This document shows positions 26,200 to 35,169 of a stretch of 64,000 bases of DNA, in pieces. The first letter of the stretch is position 1; every line of letters begins with the position of its first letter. A program made the translations under genes and the position numbers. The stretch covers positions 2,480,001-2,544,000 of the forward strand of contig NZ_CP024902.1 of NCBI RefSeq assembly GCF_003330765.1, read 5' to 3'. This DNA is from Burkholderia pyrrocinia. GTDB lineage: Bacteria > Pseudomonadota > Gammaproteobacteria > Burkholderiales > Burkholderiaceae. The notes beneath the pieces were generated by a model. That model saw only the letters and a list, made by a program, of their open reading frames with translations, was not told the origin of the DNA and did not search any database.

Positions 26200-28115
26200 T
26201 GGCACACGTTCTCACCGCGCGCGACACGCTCGCGCGCCCCGCCCCTGCCGCGTCCGCCGCCGACGACGCGCAAACCAAGGACCTGCTGCGCTTCATCACG
26301 TGCGGCAGCGTCGACGACGGCAAGAGCACGCTGATCGGCCGCCTGCTCTACGAATCGAACCTGCTGTTCGACGACCAGCTCGCGCAGCTCGAGGCCGATT
26401 CGAAGAAGGTCGGCACGCAAGGCGGCGAACTCGATTTCGCGCTGCTCGTCGACGGCCTGTCGGCCGAACGCGAGCAAGGGATCACGATCGACGTCGCGTA
26501 CCGCTTCTTCGCAACCGCGCGGCGCAAGTTCATCGTCGCCGACACGCCCGGCCACGAGCAGTACACGCGCAACATGATCACCGGCGCGTCGACCGCCGAT
26601 CTGGCAGTCATCCTGATCGACGCGCGCAAGGGCGTGCTCACGCAGACGCGCCGCCATAGCCATCTCGTCGCGCTGATCGGCATCAAGCGCGTCGTGCTGG
26701 CGATCAACAAGATGGATCTCGTCGACTACGACCCGGCCGTGTTCGACCGCATCGATGCCGACTATCGCGCATTCGCGGCCGAACTCGGGCTGCCGGAGAT
26801 CGTCAGCATCCCGATGTCGGCGCTGCGCGGCGACAACGTGATCGTGCCGAGCACGCGGATGCCGTGGTATGCGGGCCCGACGCTGATGCAGCATCTCGAC
26901 AACCTGCCGCTCGCCGCACGCGTGACGCGCGACGAGCCGTTCCGGCTGCCCGTGCAGTGGGTCAACCGCCCGCACCTGAACTTCCGCGGCTATGCGGGCA
27001 GCATCGCGTCGGGCGAGATCCGCGTCGGCGAGCGCGTGCGCGTGCTGCCGTCCGGCCAGGAGAGCCGCGTCGCGTCGGTGATCACGCAGCGCGGCGAAAG
27101 CGACATCGCGCGCGCCGGCGACGCGGTGACGCTCACGCTCGCCGACGAGATCGACATCAGCCGCGGCGACCTGATCGCGCGCGCGGACGCGCCGCCCGAA
27201 GTGGCCGACCAGTTCGAGGCGACGCTCGTGTGGATGCACGACGAGCCGCTGCTGCCCGGCCGCCCGTATCTCGTGAAACTCGGCACGCAGACGGTCGGCG
27301 CGACCTGCGCGACGCCGAAGTACAAGATCGACGTGAACACGCGCGAGCATCTCGCCGCGCGCACGCTCGCGCTCAACGAGATCGGCGTGTGCAACCTGAG
27401 CTTCGACCGGCCCGTCGCGTTCGATCCGTACGACCGGAACCGCCATACGGGCGGCTTCATCGTGATCGACCGCTTCACCAACGACACGATCGGCGCCGGG
27501 ATGCTGCACTTCGCGCTGCGCCGCGCGCACAACGTGCACTGGCAGGCCGTCGACGTCGATCGCGACGCGCGCGCCGTGCAGAAGGCGCAGACGCCGCGCA
27601 TCGTGTGGCTGACGGGGCTGTCGGGCGCCGGCAAGTCGACCATCGCGAACCTCGTCGAGAAGCGGCTGCACGCGCTCGGCAGGCACACGTACCTGCTGGA
27701 TGGCGACAACGTGCGGCACGGGCTCAATCGCGATCTCGGCTTCACCGAGGCCGATCGTGTGGAGAACATCCGGCGCGTCGCCGAAGTCGCGCGGCTGATG
27801 CTCGACGCGGGGCTCATCACGCTCGTGTCGTTCATCTCGCCGTTCCGCGCGGAGCGCGACATGGCGCGCGCGATGGTCGGCGCCGACGAGTTCGTCGAAG
27901 TGTTCGTCGACACGCCGCTCGCGATTGCCGAGGAACGCGATCCGAAGGGCCTGTACAAGAAAGCGCGGCGCGGCGAGCTGAAGCACTTCACGGGCATCGA
28001 CTCGCCGTACGAGCCGCCCGCGCAGCCCGAGCTGCGCGTCGATACGGTGGCCGAGTCGCCTGAAGAAGCGGCGGACCGCATCGTCGCGTACCTGCTGCGC
28101 GAGCGCACGGCGTAA
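26199..28115 (+). CDS. cysNC: Bifunctional sulfate adenylyltransferase GTPase subunit / APS kinase
   Basis: Fusion of CysN (GTPase that drives APS formation with CysD) and CysC (phosphorylates APS to PAPS). 638 residues. The N-terminal G domain has [15 protein letters not shown] (about 36-50), [13 protein letters not shown] and NKMD; EF-Tu-like beta-barrels follow. The APS kinase domain starts near residue 467 with the P-loop [10 protein letters not shown] and has [15 protein letters not shown]. The start overlaps the cysD stop (TGATG). PAPS is not needed if the cell reduces APS directly, so the kinase domain points to sulfotransfer. Confidence 0.95.
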   Translation: MAHVLTARDTLARPAPAASAADDAQTKDLLRFITCGSVDDGKSTLIGRLLYESNLLFDDQLAQLEADSKKVGTQGGELDFALLVDGLSAEREQGITIDVAYRFFATARRKFIVADTPGHEQYTRNMITGASTADLAVILIDARKGVLTQTRRHSHLVALIGIKRVVLAINKMDLVDYDPAVFDRIDADYRAFAAELGLPEIVSIPMSALRGDNVIVPSTRMPWYAGPTLMQHLDNLPLAARVTRDEPFRLPVQWVNRPHLNFRGYAGSIASGEIRVGERVRVLPSGQESRVASVITQRGESDIARAGDAVTLTLADEIDISRGDLIARADAPPEVADQFEATLVWMHDEPLLPGRPYLVKLGTQTVGATCATPKYKIDVNTREHLAARTLALNEIGVCNLSFDRPVAFDPYDRNRHTGGFIVIDRFTNDTIGAGMLHFALRRAHNVHWQAVDVDRDARAVQKAQTPRIVWLTGLSGAGKSTIANLVEKRLHALGRHTYLLDGDNVRHGLNRDLGFTEADRVENIRRVAEVARLMLDAGLITLVSFISPFRAERDMARAMVGADEFVEVFVDTPLAIAEERDPKGLYKKARRGELKHFTGIDSPYEPPAQPELRVDTVAESPEEAADRIVAYLLRERTA

Positions 28116-28150
28116 GCGCCGCATGCGGGTTTCCCGCAAGCCCGCGTCGT

Positions 28151-28194
28151 CTACTCCGTTCGGATGACGCGGGCCGCCGGCTGGCCGGTATGCT
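28151..28194 (+). promoter_or_regulatory. Putative autoregulatory site and promoter of the LuxR-type gene
   Basis: CTACTCCGTTCGGATGA (28151-28167) agrees with the cysD/DUF1214 17-mer at 11 positions and keeps its dyad (TACTCC, 4 bases, GGATGA). TATGCT, a good -10, is at 28189-28194, the same spacing as at the other three promoters. It predicts a start near 28201, and makes 28235 the likely translation start. Confidence 0.55.
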
Positions 28195-28234
28195 GGGTCG
28201 GGAACCCTTCATCCCGACCCAGGAGAACACGAGC

Positions 28235-29422
28235 ATGCAGATCGCGCTGGCGCCCGGCGACACGGCCACGCACGACGGTTTCGACGACGCCGCGTGGACG
28301 GCGCGCGAACTCAGCGCGTGGCTCGGGCTCGTCTATCAGGGCCCGTCGGAAGCGACCCCGTGGGCCGGCTTTCTCGAAGCGGTCCGCGTGCGGCTCGACG
28401 CGAGCTTCACGACGCTCGTGCTGCGCAATCCGGGCGGCTCGCGGCACGGGCTCATCATCAACGCATCGACGCACGGCCCGCTGCTGCCCGGCGAGCCGTC
28501 GTACAGCGAGCAGTTCTATGCGCTGTGCCCGTTTCTCGACCACCCGCCCGGCCAGGTCTTCACGGCCGACCGGCTGTTCGGCGAAACTGCGTGGCGCGCG
28601 CACGATTTCTACCGGCAGTACCTGCAGCCGCTCGACCTGCGCTACATCCTCGGCGCGAACCTGCGCGGCGAACGCGGCGTCGAGTGCGCGTTCTTCGTGA
28701 GCCGTGCGCACGGCGGCCGCGATTTCGACGCGGCCGAACGCGCGCAGGTCGCGACGCTGCTGCCGCACCTGCAGCGGGCAGTCGAGCTGCACGCGGCGTT
28801 CGACGTGCTCGATGCCGAACGCGCGCTGTACGCGGGCACCGTCGACCGGCTCGATGTCGGCACCGCGATCGTCGACGAGGACGGCCGCGTGATCAAGCGC
28901 AACCGCATCGCCGAGCGGCTGATCGAGCAGCAGGACGGGCTGTGCGTGCGCCAGGAGCGGCTCCACGCGTCGTGCCCGCTCGACGAGCGCCGGCTGCAGA
29001 AGGCGCTGCAGGCCGCGCTCGAGCATTTCCGTGCGGGCGCGCTCGTGCGCATCGAAGCCACCACGCTGTCGCGCCCCGGCGGCGCGATGCCGTTGAGCGT
29101 GCTGCTGCGACCGCTCGCGCCCTACCGCGGCGCCGAGGATCGCCAGCATCGGCCGGCCGTCGCGGTGTTCGTCCGCGATCCGACGGCGTCGCCGCAGACG
29201 TCGCGCGACATGCTGCACCGGCTGTTCCGGCTCACGCCGATGGAGACCGAAATCGCGCTGCTGCTCGTCGACGGGCTGACGCTCGACGAGGCGGCCACCG
29301 CGACCGGCATCACGAAGAACACCGCGCGCGCGCACCTGCGCGGCATCTTCGCGAAAACGGGCGCGACGCGGCAGGCCGTGCTCGTGAAGACGCTGCTCAA
29401 CAGCGTCGTGTCGATGGCGTAG
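28235..29422 (+). CDS. LuxR-type transcriptional regulator, candidate activator of the sulfonation locus
   Basis: 395-residue regulator. The last 65 residues form a LuxR/GerE helix-turn-helix: FRLTPMETEIALLLVDGLTLDEAATATGITKNTARAHLRGIFAKTGATRQAVLVK. The large N-terminal region has no receiver domain or obvious autoinducer-binding motif; it may be PAS/GAF-like and sense a small molecule. I chose the ATG at 28235 because AGGAG lies at 28221-28225 and the predicted promoter would exclude the start at 28190. It lies 119 bases after cysNC on the same strand, with its own promoter. Confidence 0.85.
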   Translation: MQIALAPGDTATHDGFDDAAWTARELSAWLGLVYQGPSEATPWAGFLEAVRVRLDASFTTLVLRNPGGSRHGLIINASTHGPLLPGEPSYSEQFYALCPFLDHPPGQVFTADRLFGETAWRAHDFYRQYLQPLDLRYILGANLRGERGVECAFFVSRAHGGRDFDAAERAQVATLLPHLQRAVELHAAFDVLDAERALYAGTVDRLDVGTAIVDEDGRVIKRNRIAERLIEQQDGLCVRQERLHASCPLDERRLQKALQAALEHFRAGALVRIEATTLSRPGGAMPLSVLLRPLAPYRGAEDRQHRPAVAVFVRDPTASPQTSRDMLHRLFRLTPMETEIALLLVDGLTLDEAATATGITKNTARAHLRGIFAKTGATRQAVLVKTLLNSVVSMA

Positions 29423-29465
29423 CAGGCGCCGATCGGCCGCGCGGCGATCGGCGTTATCTCAGCCG

Positions 29466-29595
29466 ATGTCATACGTCATCAGACATGAATGAATACCGAT
29501 CCGGCGTCGTGACATTCCCCAATATTTGCGCAATTCCCGGGTAAACCCGCGACGTCTTCGTGGGTGCTCAGGCGTACCATGTTATACGACGACAT
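29466..29595 (+). promoter_or_regulatory. Two related dyads upstream of the MFS/lactonase operon
   Basis: 29466-29486 and 29579-29595 both begin ATGTYATACG and end GACAT, so each is a short-armed dyad. They resemble GntR/FadR-type operators in style. The second lies about 75 bases before the MFS start, close to where a promoter would be. No adjacent regulator of that family is present in the window. Confidence 0.4.
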
Positions 29596-29667
29596 ACTAC
29601 ATTGACCGCCACCCAGACGCCGACGCGGGCTGCCGCCCCGTCCGCCGCCGCTTGACCGGAGACACCC

Positions 29668-31035
29668 TTGAACCCGCCCTCGCCCGCCCTGCCCGGACGC
29701 GACCCGCTCGCGTCCGCCGTCTCGAAAGTGAAGTGGCATGTATTGCCGCTCGTGCTGATCATGTTCATCGCGAACTACATCGACCGCGTGAACGTCGGTT
29801 TCGTCGATCGCCACCTCGAAGCGTCGATCGGCATCGGCGCGGCCGCATACGGGCTCGGCGCCGGGCTGTTCTTCGTTGGCTATGCGCTGTTCGAAGTGCC
29901 GTCGAACCTGCTGATGCAGCGCTACGGCGCACGCGTGTGGCTCGCGCGAATCATGGCGACCTGGGGCATCGTCGCGGCCGCGATGGCGTTCGTGTGGAAC
30001 GACACGTCGTTCTACGCGCTGCGCTTCCTGCTCGGCGTGGCCGAGGCCGGCTTCTTCCCCGGCGTCGTGCTGTACCTGTCGCAATGGCTGCCGCCGCAGG
30101 AGCGCGGCAAGGCGATGGCGATCTTCCTCGGCGGCTCCGCGTTCGCATCGGTGCTGTCCGGGCCCGTCACCGGCGCGCTGCTGTCGATCCGCGGCTTCGG
30201 CCTCGAAGGCTGGCAATGGATGTTCCTGATCGAAGGGTTGTTCTCGGTCGCGCTGTGCGGTGCGAGCTGGCTGCTGCTGAAATCGCATATCCGCGACGCG
30301 ACGTGGCTCACGGCCGACGAACGCGCGGCGCTCGAAACGGCGCTCGACGCGGAACGCGCGACGCGCGACGTGCGCTCGAACGTGCCCGTGCGCGCCACGG
30401 CGCTGCTGCGCGATCCGCAGATCATGCTGTTCTGCTTCCTGTATTTCTCGATCCAGTTGACGATCTACGCGGCCACGTTCTGGCTGCCGACGATCATCCG
30501 CAAGATGGGCGGCCTCACCGATTTCCAGGTCGGCCTGTACAACACGATTCCGTGGATGATCGCGATCGGCGCGATGTACTGCTTCGCGGTGCTGTCGTCG
30601 AAGTGGAAGCATCCGCAACGCTGGCTCGCGTTCGCGCTCGTGCTCGCCGCATGCGGGCTGTTCGCGTCGACGTCGCACGATCCCGTGTGGTCGTTCGCGT
30701 CGATCTGCTTCGCCGCGCTGGGCTTCAAGGCCGCGTCGTCGCTGTTCTGGCCGATCCCGCAGGGCTACCTCGACACGCGCGTGGCCGCGGCCGTGATCGC
30801 GCTGATCAACTCGGTCGGCAACCTCGGCGGCTTCGTTGCGCCGACGGCATTCGGCTATCTGAAGCAACATACTGGTTCGATCACAGGCGGGCTGTATGCG
30901 CTCGCGATCGCTTCCCTCGTCGCCGCGGTCGCCGCGCTGTTCGCACGCACGCACCGGCGCAGCGATCCGCCGCGCGGCCTGCCGGCCGACGAGTCCTTCA
31001 CGAACGCTTCGATGCTCCGCCATGCCGAACACTGA
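29668..31035 (+). CDS. MFS transporter, anion:cation symporter (ACS) type
   Basis: Inner-membrane carrier of 455 residues, about 12 helices. The N-terminal FIANYIDRVNVGFVDRHLE and LSQWLPPQERGKAMAIFL are hallmarks of the ACS family (tartrate, galactonate, phthalate and hexuronate carriers). The start is TTG at 29668 with GGAG 6 bases upstream; no ATG fits. Its end overlaps the following lactonase-fold gene by 14 bases, so they are co-translated. Together they suggest uptake and lactone hydrolysis of a sugar acid or aromatic lactone; the compound is unknown. Confidence 0.85.
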   Translation: MNPPSPALPGRDPLASAVSKVKWHVLPLVLIMFIANYIDRVNVGFVDRHLEASIGIGAAAYGLGAGLFFVGYALFEVPSNLLMQRYGARVWLARIMATWGIVAAAMAFVWNDTSFYALRFLLGVAEAGFFPGVVLYLSQWLPPQERGKAMAIFLGGSAFASVLSGPVTGALLSIRGFGLEGWQWMFLIEGLFSVALCGASWLLLKSHIRDATWLTADERAALETALDAERATRDVRSNVPVRATALLRDPQIMLFCFLYFSIQLTIYAATFWLPTIIRKMGGLTDFQVGLYNTIPWMIAIGAMYCFAVLSSKWKHPQRWLAFALVLAACGLFASTSHDPVWSFASICFAALGFKAASSLFWPIPQGYLDTRVAAAVIALINSVGNLGGFVAPTAFGYLKQHTGSITGGLYALAIASLVAAVAALFARTHRRSDPPRGLPADESFTNASMLRHAEH

Positions 31036-32071
31036 CCGCCTGACCGTCGTCGTCTCGAATGCCGCCGACGGCGACCTCGCCACGTTCTCCCTCGCGGCCG
31101 ACGGCACGCTCGCGCCGCTCGCCCGCTACCCGGCCGCCGACGTCGCGATGCCGATCGCCGTGCAGGCCGACCGCGCGCGGCTCTACGTCGCGACGCGCGG
31201 CGAACAGCCGACCATCGTCGCGTTCCGCTGTATGCCGGCCACCGGCGCGCTCGCGCGCATCGGTGCGACCGCGATCGACGCGAGCCACGCGTACCTGTCG
31301 CTCGACCGCAGCGGCCGCTGGCTGCTCGGCGCGTCGTATGGCGGGAATTCGCTGAGTCTTTACGACGCCGCGCGCGTGCGCGACGGCGACGGCGCGCCGC
31401 TGCAGGTCGCCGGCGGCATCGCGAACGCGCATGCCGTCGTCGTGTCGCCGGACAATCGTTTCGCGTACGTCAGTTCGCTCGGCTCGGACCGCGTGTTCAG
31501 CTTCGCGCTCGTCGAGGACGCGGCCGGCCTGCGCATGCTCGAACACGGCGAAACGCGCGTGCCGGCCGGCTTCGGCCCGCGCCACCTGCAATTCGCGCGC
31601 GACGGCCGCACGCTCGTCGTCGTCAGCGAATTCCAGGCCACGCTCGCGACCTTCGCGCGCGATCCCGACAGCGGCCGGCTCGGCGACGCGCATGTCAGCG
31701 CGCGCCACCCGGCCGTCGCCGGACTCGCGCAAGGCCATGCGCGGCCGCCCGCGCCCGCCGAACCTTCCGTCTGGGCCGCCGATCTCCATCTGACGCCCGA
31801 CGAACGCTTCGCGTATGTCAGCGAACGCACGTCGAGCCAGCTGCTCTGCTATCACCGCCTTGCCGACGGCACGTTCGAGCCCGCGCACGCGACCGCCACC
31901 GAGACGCAGCCGCGCGGGTTCGCGATCGACCCGTCTGGGCGCTGGCTCGTCGCGTGCGGCGAACAGTCTGAACACGTATCGGTGTATGCGATCGCACCGG
32001 ACGACGGCGCGCTGTCGCTGCACGCACGCGTGCCGGGCGGGCGCGGCGCGAACTGGATCGCGATCGTCTGA
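31022..32071 (+). CDS. Lactonase family (6-phosphogluconolactonase-like beta-propeller) protein
   Basis: 349-residue seven-bladed beta-propeller of the cytoplasmic lactonase family (YbhE/Pgl-like, related to carboxymuconate cyclase). Repeated blade strands are seen: GDLATFSLAADGTLAPL, HAVVVSPDNRFAYVSSLGSDRVFSF, GPRHLQFARDGRTLVVVSE, AADLHLTPDERFAYVSERTSSQL, QPRGFAIDPSGRWLVACGE. Start ATG 31022, inside the end of the MFS gene. Its partner is a sugar-acid-type carrier, so a lactone of the imported acid is the likely substrate rather than 6-phosphogluconolactone; this is inferred. Confidence 0.8.
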   Translation: MPNTDRLTVVVSNAADGDLATFSLAADGTLAPLARYPAADVAMPIAVQADRARLYVATRGEQPTIVAFRCMPATGALARIGATAIDASHAYLSLDRSGRWLLGASYGGNSLSLYDAARVRDGDGAPLQVAGGIANAHAVVVSPDNRFAYVSSLGSDRVFSFALVEDAAGLRMLEHGETRVPAGFGPRHLQFARDGRTLVVVSEFQATLATFARDPDSGRLGDAHVSARHPAVAGLAQGHARPPAPAEPSVWAADLHLTPDERFAYVSERTSSQLLCYHRLADGTFEPAHATATETQPRGFAIDPSGRWLVACGEQSEHVSVYAIAPDDGALSLHARVPGGRGANWIAIV

Positions 32072-32131
32072 CGAAGCGACACCGGCCCGGGATCCGGCAA
32101 GCCGGCCCCGACGGCCGGTTCATGCCTGCGT

Positions 32132-33169
32132 TCAGCGCCGCTCGCTCGGCGCGACGCCCGTCCAGCGCTTGAACGCGCGCGTGAAATTGGCGCGGTCCGT
32201 ATAACCGACGCGCGCCGCGATCTCGTCGACCGGCAGGCGTGTGCCCTCGAGCAACCGCAGCGCGTCGCGCAGCCGGATCTCGTCGAGCAGCGCCGAATAG
32301 GCCGCGCCGTACTCGGCGAGCTTGCGCTTGAGCGTGCGCGCCGACACATGCAACTCGCGCGCGACGTCGTCGACCGACGGATAACCGCCATCGCCGCAGA
32401 TCAGCAGGTTGCGCACGCGCTCGACGATGCTTTCCGCGTAGCCGAGCCGCGCGAGTTCGGCCTCGCATTGCTGGACGATCATCTGCGCGGTATGCGCGTT
32501 CGCGGTGCCGATCGGCTCGTCGAGCAGCGCGGCGTCGCAGCGGATCCGATTCGCGCTCGCGTCGAAATGGCAGCGCGGCAGCCGCGCGCGATAACGCTCG
32601 AACCACGACGGCTCGGGCCATTCGAAGTGGAGTTCGGCGCGCGACTGCAGCGTGCGCCCCGGTGCCGGATACAGCAGCGAATTGAACAGGATCGCGGTCT
32701 CGACCAGGAAGTTTTCCACCGCGAACTGGCGCAGCCGGCCGAGCGGAAACGCTTCGAGCACGTCGATGTCGACGATCCCGTCGAGCTGCGCAAGCCGCAC
32801 CGAGAAAAACGGCACGCGCGTCGGCAGGTAGCGGATGCCGAGCGCGATCGCCTCGCCGAGCGTCGCGCAACTCATCAGCCCGAAGCCGATCAGGCCCGCT
32901 TTCGTCAGGCTGCTGCGCAGGCCGATCTCGATCGCAATCGACGGGTCGTCCGTCGCGTCGAGCAGGTTGAACACGATCGCCGCCTGTTGCAGCGGCGTGA
33001 TGCGCGCATCGGGCTGCGCAAGCCGGGCACGCTCGACGCCCGAGCCGGCCAGAATGCGGCCGCCATCGATGCCGCGCTCCTCGGCCAGCATCAGCATGAA
33101 CAGCGCATATGCGGACGACACCGTCGCCTTGTTCAGCTGGCGCGCGGCATCCGGGGCGGACAGGGCCAT
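32132..33169 (-). CDS. AraC-family transcriptional regulator
   Basis: 345-residue regulator. It has an N-terminal sensing domain of the arabinose-binding-like (PF12625) type (LMLAEERGIDGGRILAGSGVERARL, ATLGEAIALGIRYLPTRVPFF) and a C-terminal pair of helix-turn-helices (PSVDDVARELHVSARTLKRKLAEYG, VDEIAARVGYTDRANFTRAFKRWTG). The start is the ATG at 33167-33169; the longer frame is unlikely. It is divergent from a fatty acid desaturase, and the intergenic region holds a 28-bp direct repeat suited to an AraC activator. Confidence 0.88.
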   Translation of the reverse strand: MALSAPDAARQLNKATVSSAYALFMLMLAEERGIDGGRILAGSGVERARLAQPDARITPLQQAAIVFNLLDATDDPSIAIEIGLRSSLTKAGLIGFGLMSCATLGEAIALGIRYLPTRVPFFSVRLAQLDGIVDIDVLEAFPLGRLRQFAVENFLVETAILFNSLLYPAPGRTLQSRAELHFEWPEPSWFERYRARLPRCHFDASANRIRCDAALLDEPIGTANAHTAQMIVQQCEAELARLGYAESIVERVRNLLICGDGGYPSVDDVARELHVSARTLKRKLAEYGAAYSALLDEIRLRDALRLLEGTRLPVDEIAARVGYTDRANFTRAFKRWTGVAPSERR

Positions 33170-33209
33170 GCGGCGGACTCCGGAGCGGTTTCGGCGGATT
33201 GTAGCGTCG

Positions 33210-33310
33210 CTGGCCCGCCATGACACCACGGCGGCACTCTAGCCGCGCAGCACGGCGTCGGATGCCCGCTCGCCGGACATCCTGGCCCGAAATGACACCA
33301 GCATTGGCAC
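33210..33310. promoter_or_regulatory. 28-bp direct repeat between AraC regulator and desaturase genes
   Basis: Bases 33210-33237 and 33282-33310 share CTGGCCCG, then ATGACACCA, then GGCAC, with a two-base difference and a one-base insertion between them. The period is about 72 bp, near seven helical turns. Direct repeats of this kind are the usual binding sites of AraC-type proteins. The second copy would lie about 90 bases before the desaturase ATG. Confidence 0.6.
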
Positions 33311-33395
33311 CCGCGGCCCTCGCGTGCGATCCGGCGCGCGCCTATGCTTGTCCCATCGGCATTGCGCCCCACTCTTTCCGCAGGGATTCCGTTCG

Positions 33396-34505
33396 ATGAG
33401 CCAACCCGCACGAGCCGTCTTTCGCAACGACGCGGACAAGGTCGCGTATGTCCGCCGCGAGGTCAACGCCGCGAGCGATGCGATCCGCGCGCGCTTTCCG
33501 CTGCTCGACCGCCAGAACCTCGTCGGCGCGACCGTGATGGCCGCATCGGTGAGCGCGATGCTCGCGATCGCGTGGCTGTATGCGCGCGGCGCGATCGCGT
33601 GGTACGTCGCGCTGCCGCTCGCCGCGTTCGTCACGTCGCTGATCCACGAGCTCGAGCACGACCTGATCCACCTGATGTACTTCAAGAAGACGCCGTGGGC
33701 CTATCACCTGATGATGGCGCTGTGCTGGCTCACGCGGCCCGGCACGATCAATCCGTGGACGCGGCGGCGCATGCACCTGCATCACCACAAGGTGTCGGGC
33801 GGCGAATCGGATCTCGAGGAATTCGGCATCACCAACGGCGAGCGCTGGGGCGTGAAGCGCCTGCTGATGATCGCGGACGGCATGCTCGCCGTCGTGCTGC
33901 GGCCCACCGCGATGCGCCGCAAGGTGAAGCAGTATGTCGCCGCACAGCCGGTGCAGGACGCGGCCGAACGCGTGCAGTTGCGTGTCGAGCAGGTGTCGTC
34001 GTACATGCCGGTCGGTCACCTGTACTACGCGCTGTGGCACACGTTCATCGTCTATCACGTCGGCCTGTTCGCGCTGCATGCATTCGGCCATGCGGCGACG
34101 GTGCCGGCCATCGTCGAGCGTGCAATGGGGGTCGTCGATTTTCTCGCTGTGGTGTGGCTCGGGCCGAACTTCGTGCGCAGCTTCTGCATCAACTTCGTCA
34201 GCTCGAACATGCACTACTTCGGCGACATCGATTCGCGCAACGTGATCCAGCAGACGCAGGTGCTCAACCCGTGGTGGATGCTGCCGTTCCAGCTGTTCTG
34301 CTTCAATTTCGGCAGCACGCACGCGATCCATCACTTCGTGGTGCGCGACCCGTTCTACATCCGGCAGTTGACTGCGCGAACCGCGCATGCGGCGCTGCGC
34401 GAAGTGGGTGTGCGCTTCAACGACGTCGGCACGTTCGCGCGCGCGAATCGCTGGAGTGCTTATCGACCGTCGCGCGGCGCGCGCCACGCACCGGCCGACG
34501 CGTAA
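33396..34505 (+). CDS. Membrane fatty acid desaturase
   Basis: Di-iron membrane desaturase/hydroxylase of 369 residues. The three histidine boxes are HELEHDLIH (about 87), HLHHHK (about 128) and HAIHH (about 308). Hydrophobic segments flank them, placing the active site on the cytoplasmic face. It is expected to act on acyl chains or a related hydrophobic substrate with reduced ferredoxin or an external reductase. No reductase gene is adjacent. It is divergent from the AraC regulator, its probable controller. Confidence 0.85.
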   Translation: MSQPARAVFRNDADKVAYVRREVNAASDAIRARFPLLDRQNLVGATVMAASVSAMLAIAWLYARGAIAWYVALPLAAFVTSLIHELEHDLIHLMYFKKTPWAYHLMMALCWLTRPGTINPWTRRRMHLHHHKVSGGESDLEEFGITNGERWGVKRLLMIADGMLAVVLRPTAMRRKVKQYVAAQPVQDAAERVQLRVEQVSSYMPVGHLYYALWHTFIVYHVGLFALHAFGHAATVPAIVERAMGVVDFLAVVWLGPNFVRSFCINFVSSNMHYFGDIDSRNVIQQTQVLNPWWMLPFQLFCFNFGSTHAIHHFVVRDPFYIRQLTARTAHAALREVGVRFNDVGTFARANRWSAYRPSRGARHAPADA

Positions 34506-34548
34506 CGCCGGCGCCCGGAGGCCCGCCGCGCCGCTCGATCACGGCACA

Positions 34549-35169
34549 TCAATCGCCAATCGGCGGCATCGGCCCCTGCCCACGAATCCACGACCAGTTC
34601 GCGAGTTCGGCCATTTCCTTGTCGCCGCGGCTGTCGCCGTACGCGAACAGCTGCTTTGGCGGCCGGTTGCCCCACCACCCGCGCAGCCGCACGACCTTCT
34701 GCGGCCCCCAGCAGTTCTCGCCGTCGAGCCGCCCGGCGAACGCGCCGCGTTCGAACGCAAGCTGCGTCGCGAGCACGGTGTCGAAGCCGGCCGTCTTCGC
34801 CCACTTCTCCAGATACAACGACGGCGACGCGCTGACCAGCACGACTTCGTGCCCGCGCGCCTGATGCTCGCGAATGCGCTCGAGCATTTCCGGACGCACA
34901 AGGCGCGGCAGATAGGCGTCGACGAACGTGCGCGCCTGCGCGTCGAGCGCGTCCTCGCGGATCGGCCCGAACGCGAACGACGCGAACTTCGCCTTCGCGT
35001 CGCCGCGCGACAGCAGCCCGGCCTTCATCGCGACGATCCATGGCAGCGCACGCAGCCCGGCCCATGCGAAGCGCGGCGTGCCGACCGCGTAGCGGACGAA
35101 ATGGCGGAAGCTGTCGGTAGTCGTGATGGTGCCGTCGAAATCGAACGCGGCGACGATGCGGTCAGTCAT
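34549..35169 (-). CDS. HAD-IB family hydrolase
   Basis: 206-residue HAD-superfamily phosphatase of the SerB/HAD-IB type. Motif I is AFDFDGTITTTDSF (nucleophile Asp10, acid/base Asp12), motif II VLVSASPSLYL, motif III Lys in GPQKVVRL, motif IV YGDSRGDKEM. Members dephosphorylate small metabolites such as phosphoserine or phosphoglycerol-like compounds; the substrate is not predictable. It stands alone, convergent with the desaturase gene. Confidence 0.85.
   Translation of the reverse strand: MTDRIVAAFDFDGTITTTDSFRHFVRYAVGTPRFAWAGLRALPWIVAMKAGLLSRGDAKAKFASFAFGPIREDALDAQARTFVDAYLPRLVRPEMLERIREHQARGHEVVLVSASPSLYLEKWAKTAGFDTVLATQLAFERGAFAGRLDGENCWGPQKVVRLRGWWGNRPPKQLFAYGDSRGDKEMAELANWSWIRGQGPMPPIGD

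Noticed and set aside
28122..28137. Short hairpin TGCGGG/CCCGCA after cysNC
   Set aside because: A 6-bp stem without a T-run; too weak to call a terminator.
26190..28139. Minus-strand open frame of 649 codons opposite cysNC
   Set aside because: Mirror frame of a conserved fusion enzyme, with low-complexity Arg/Ala/Asp composition.
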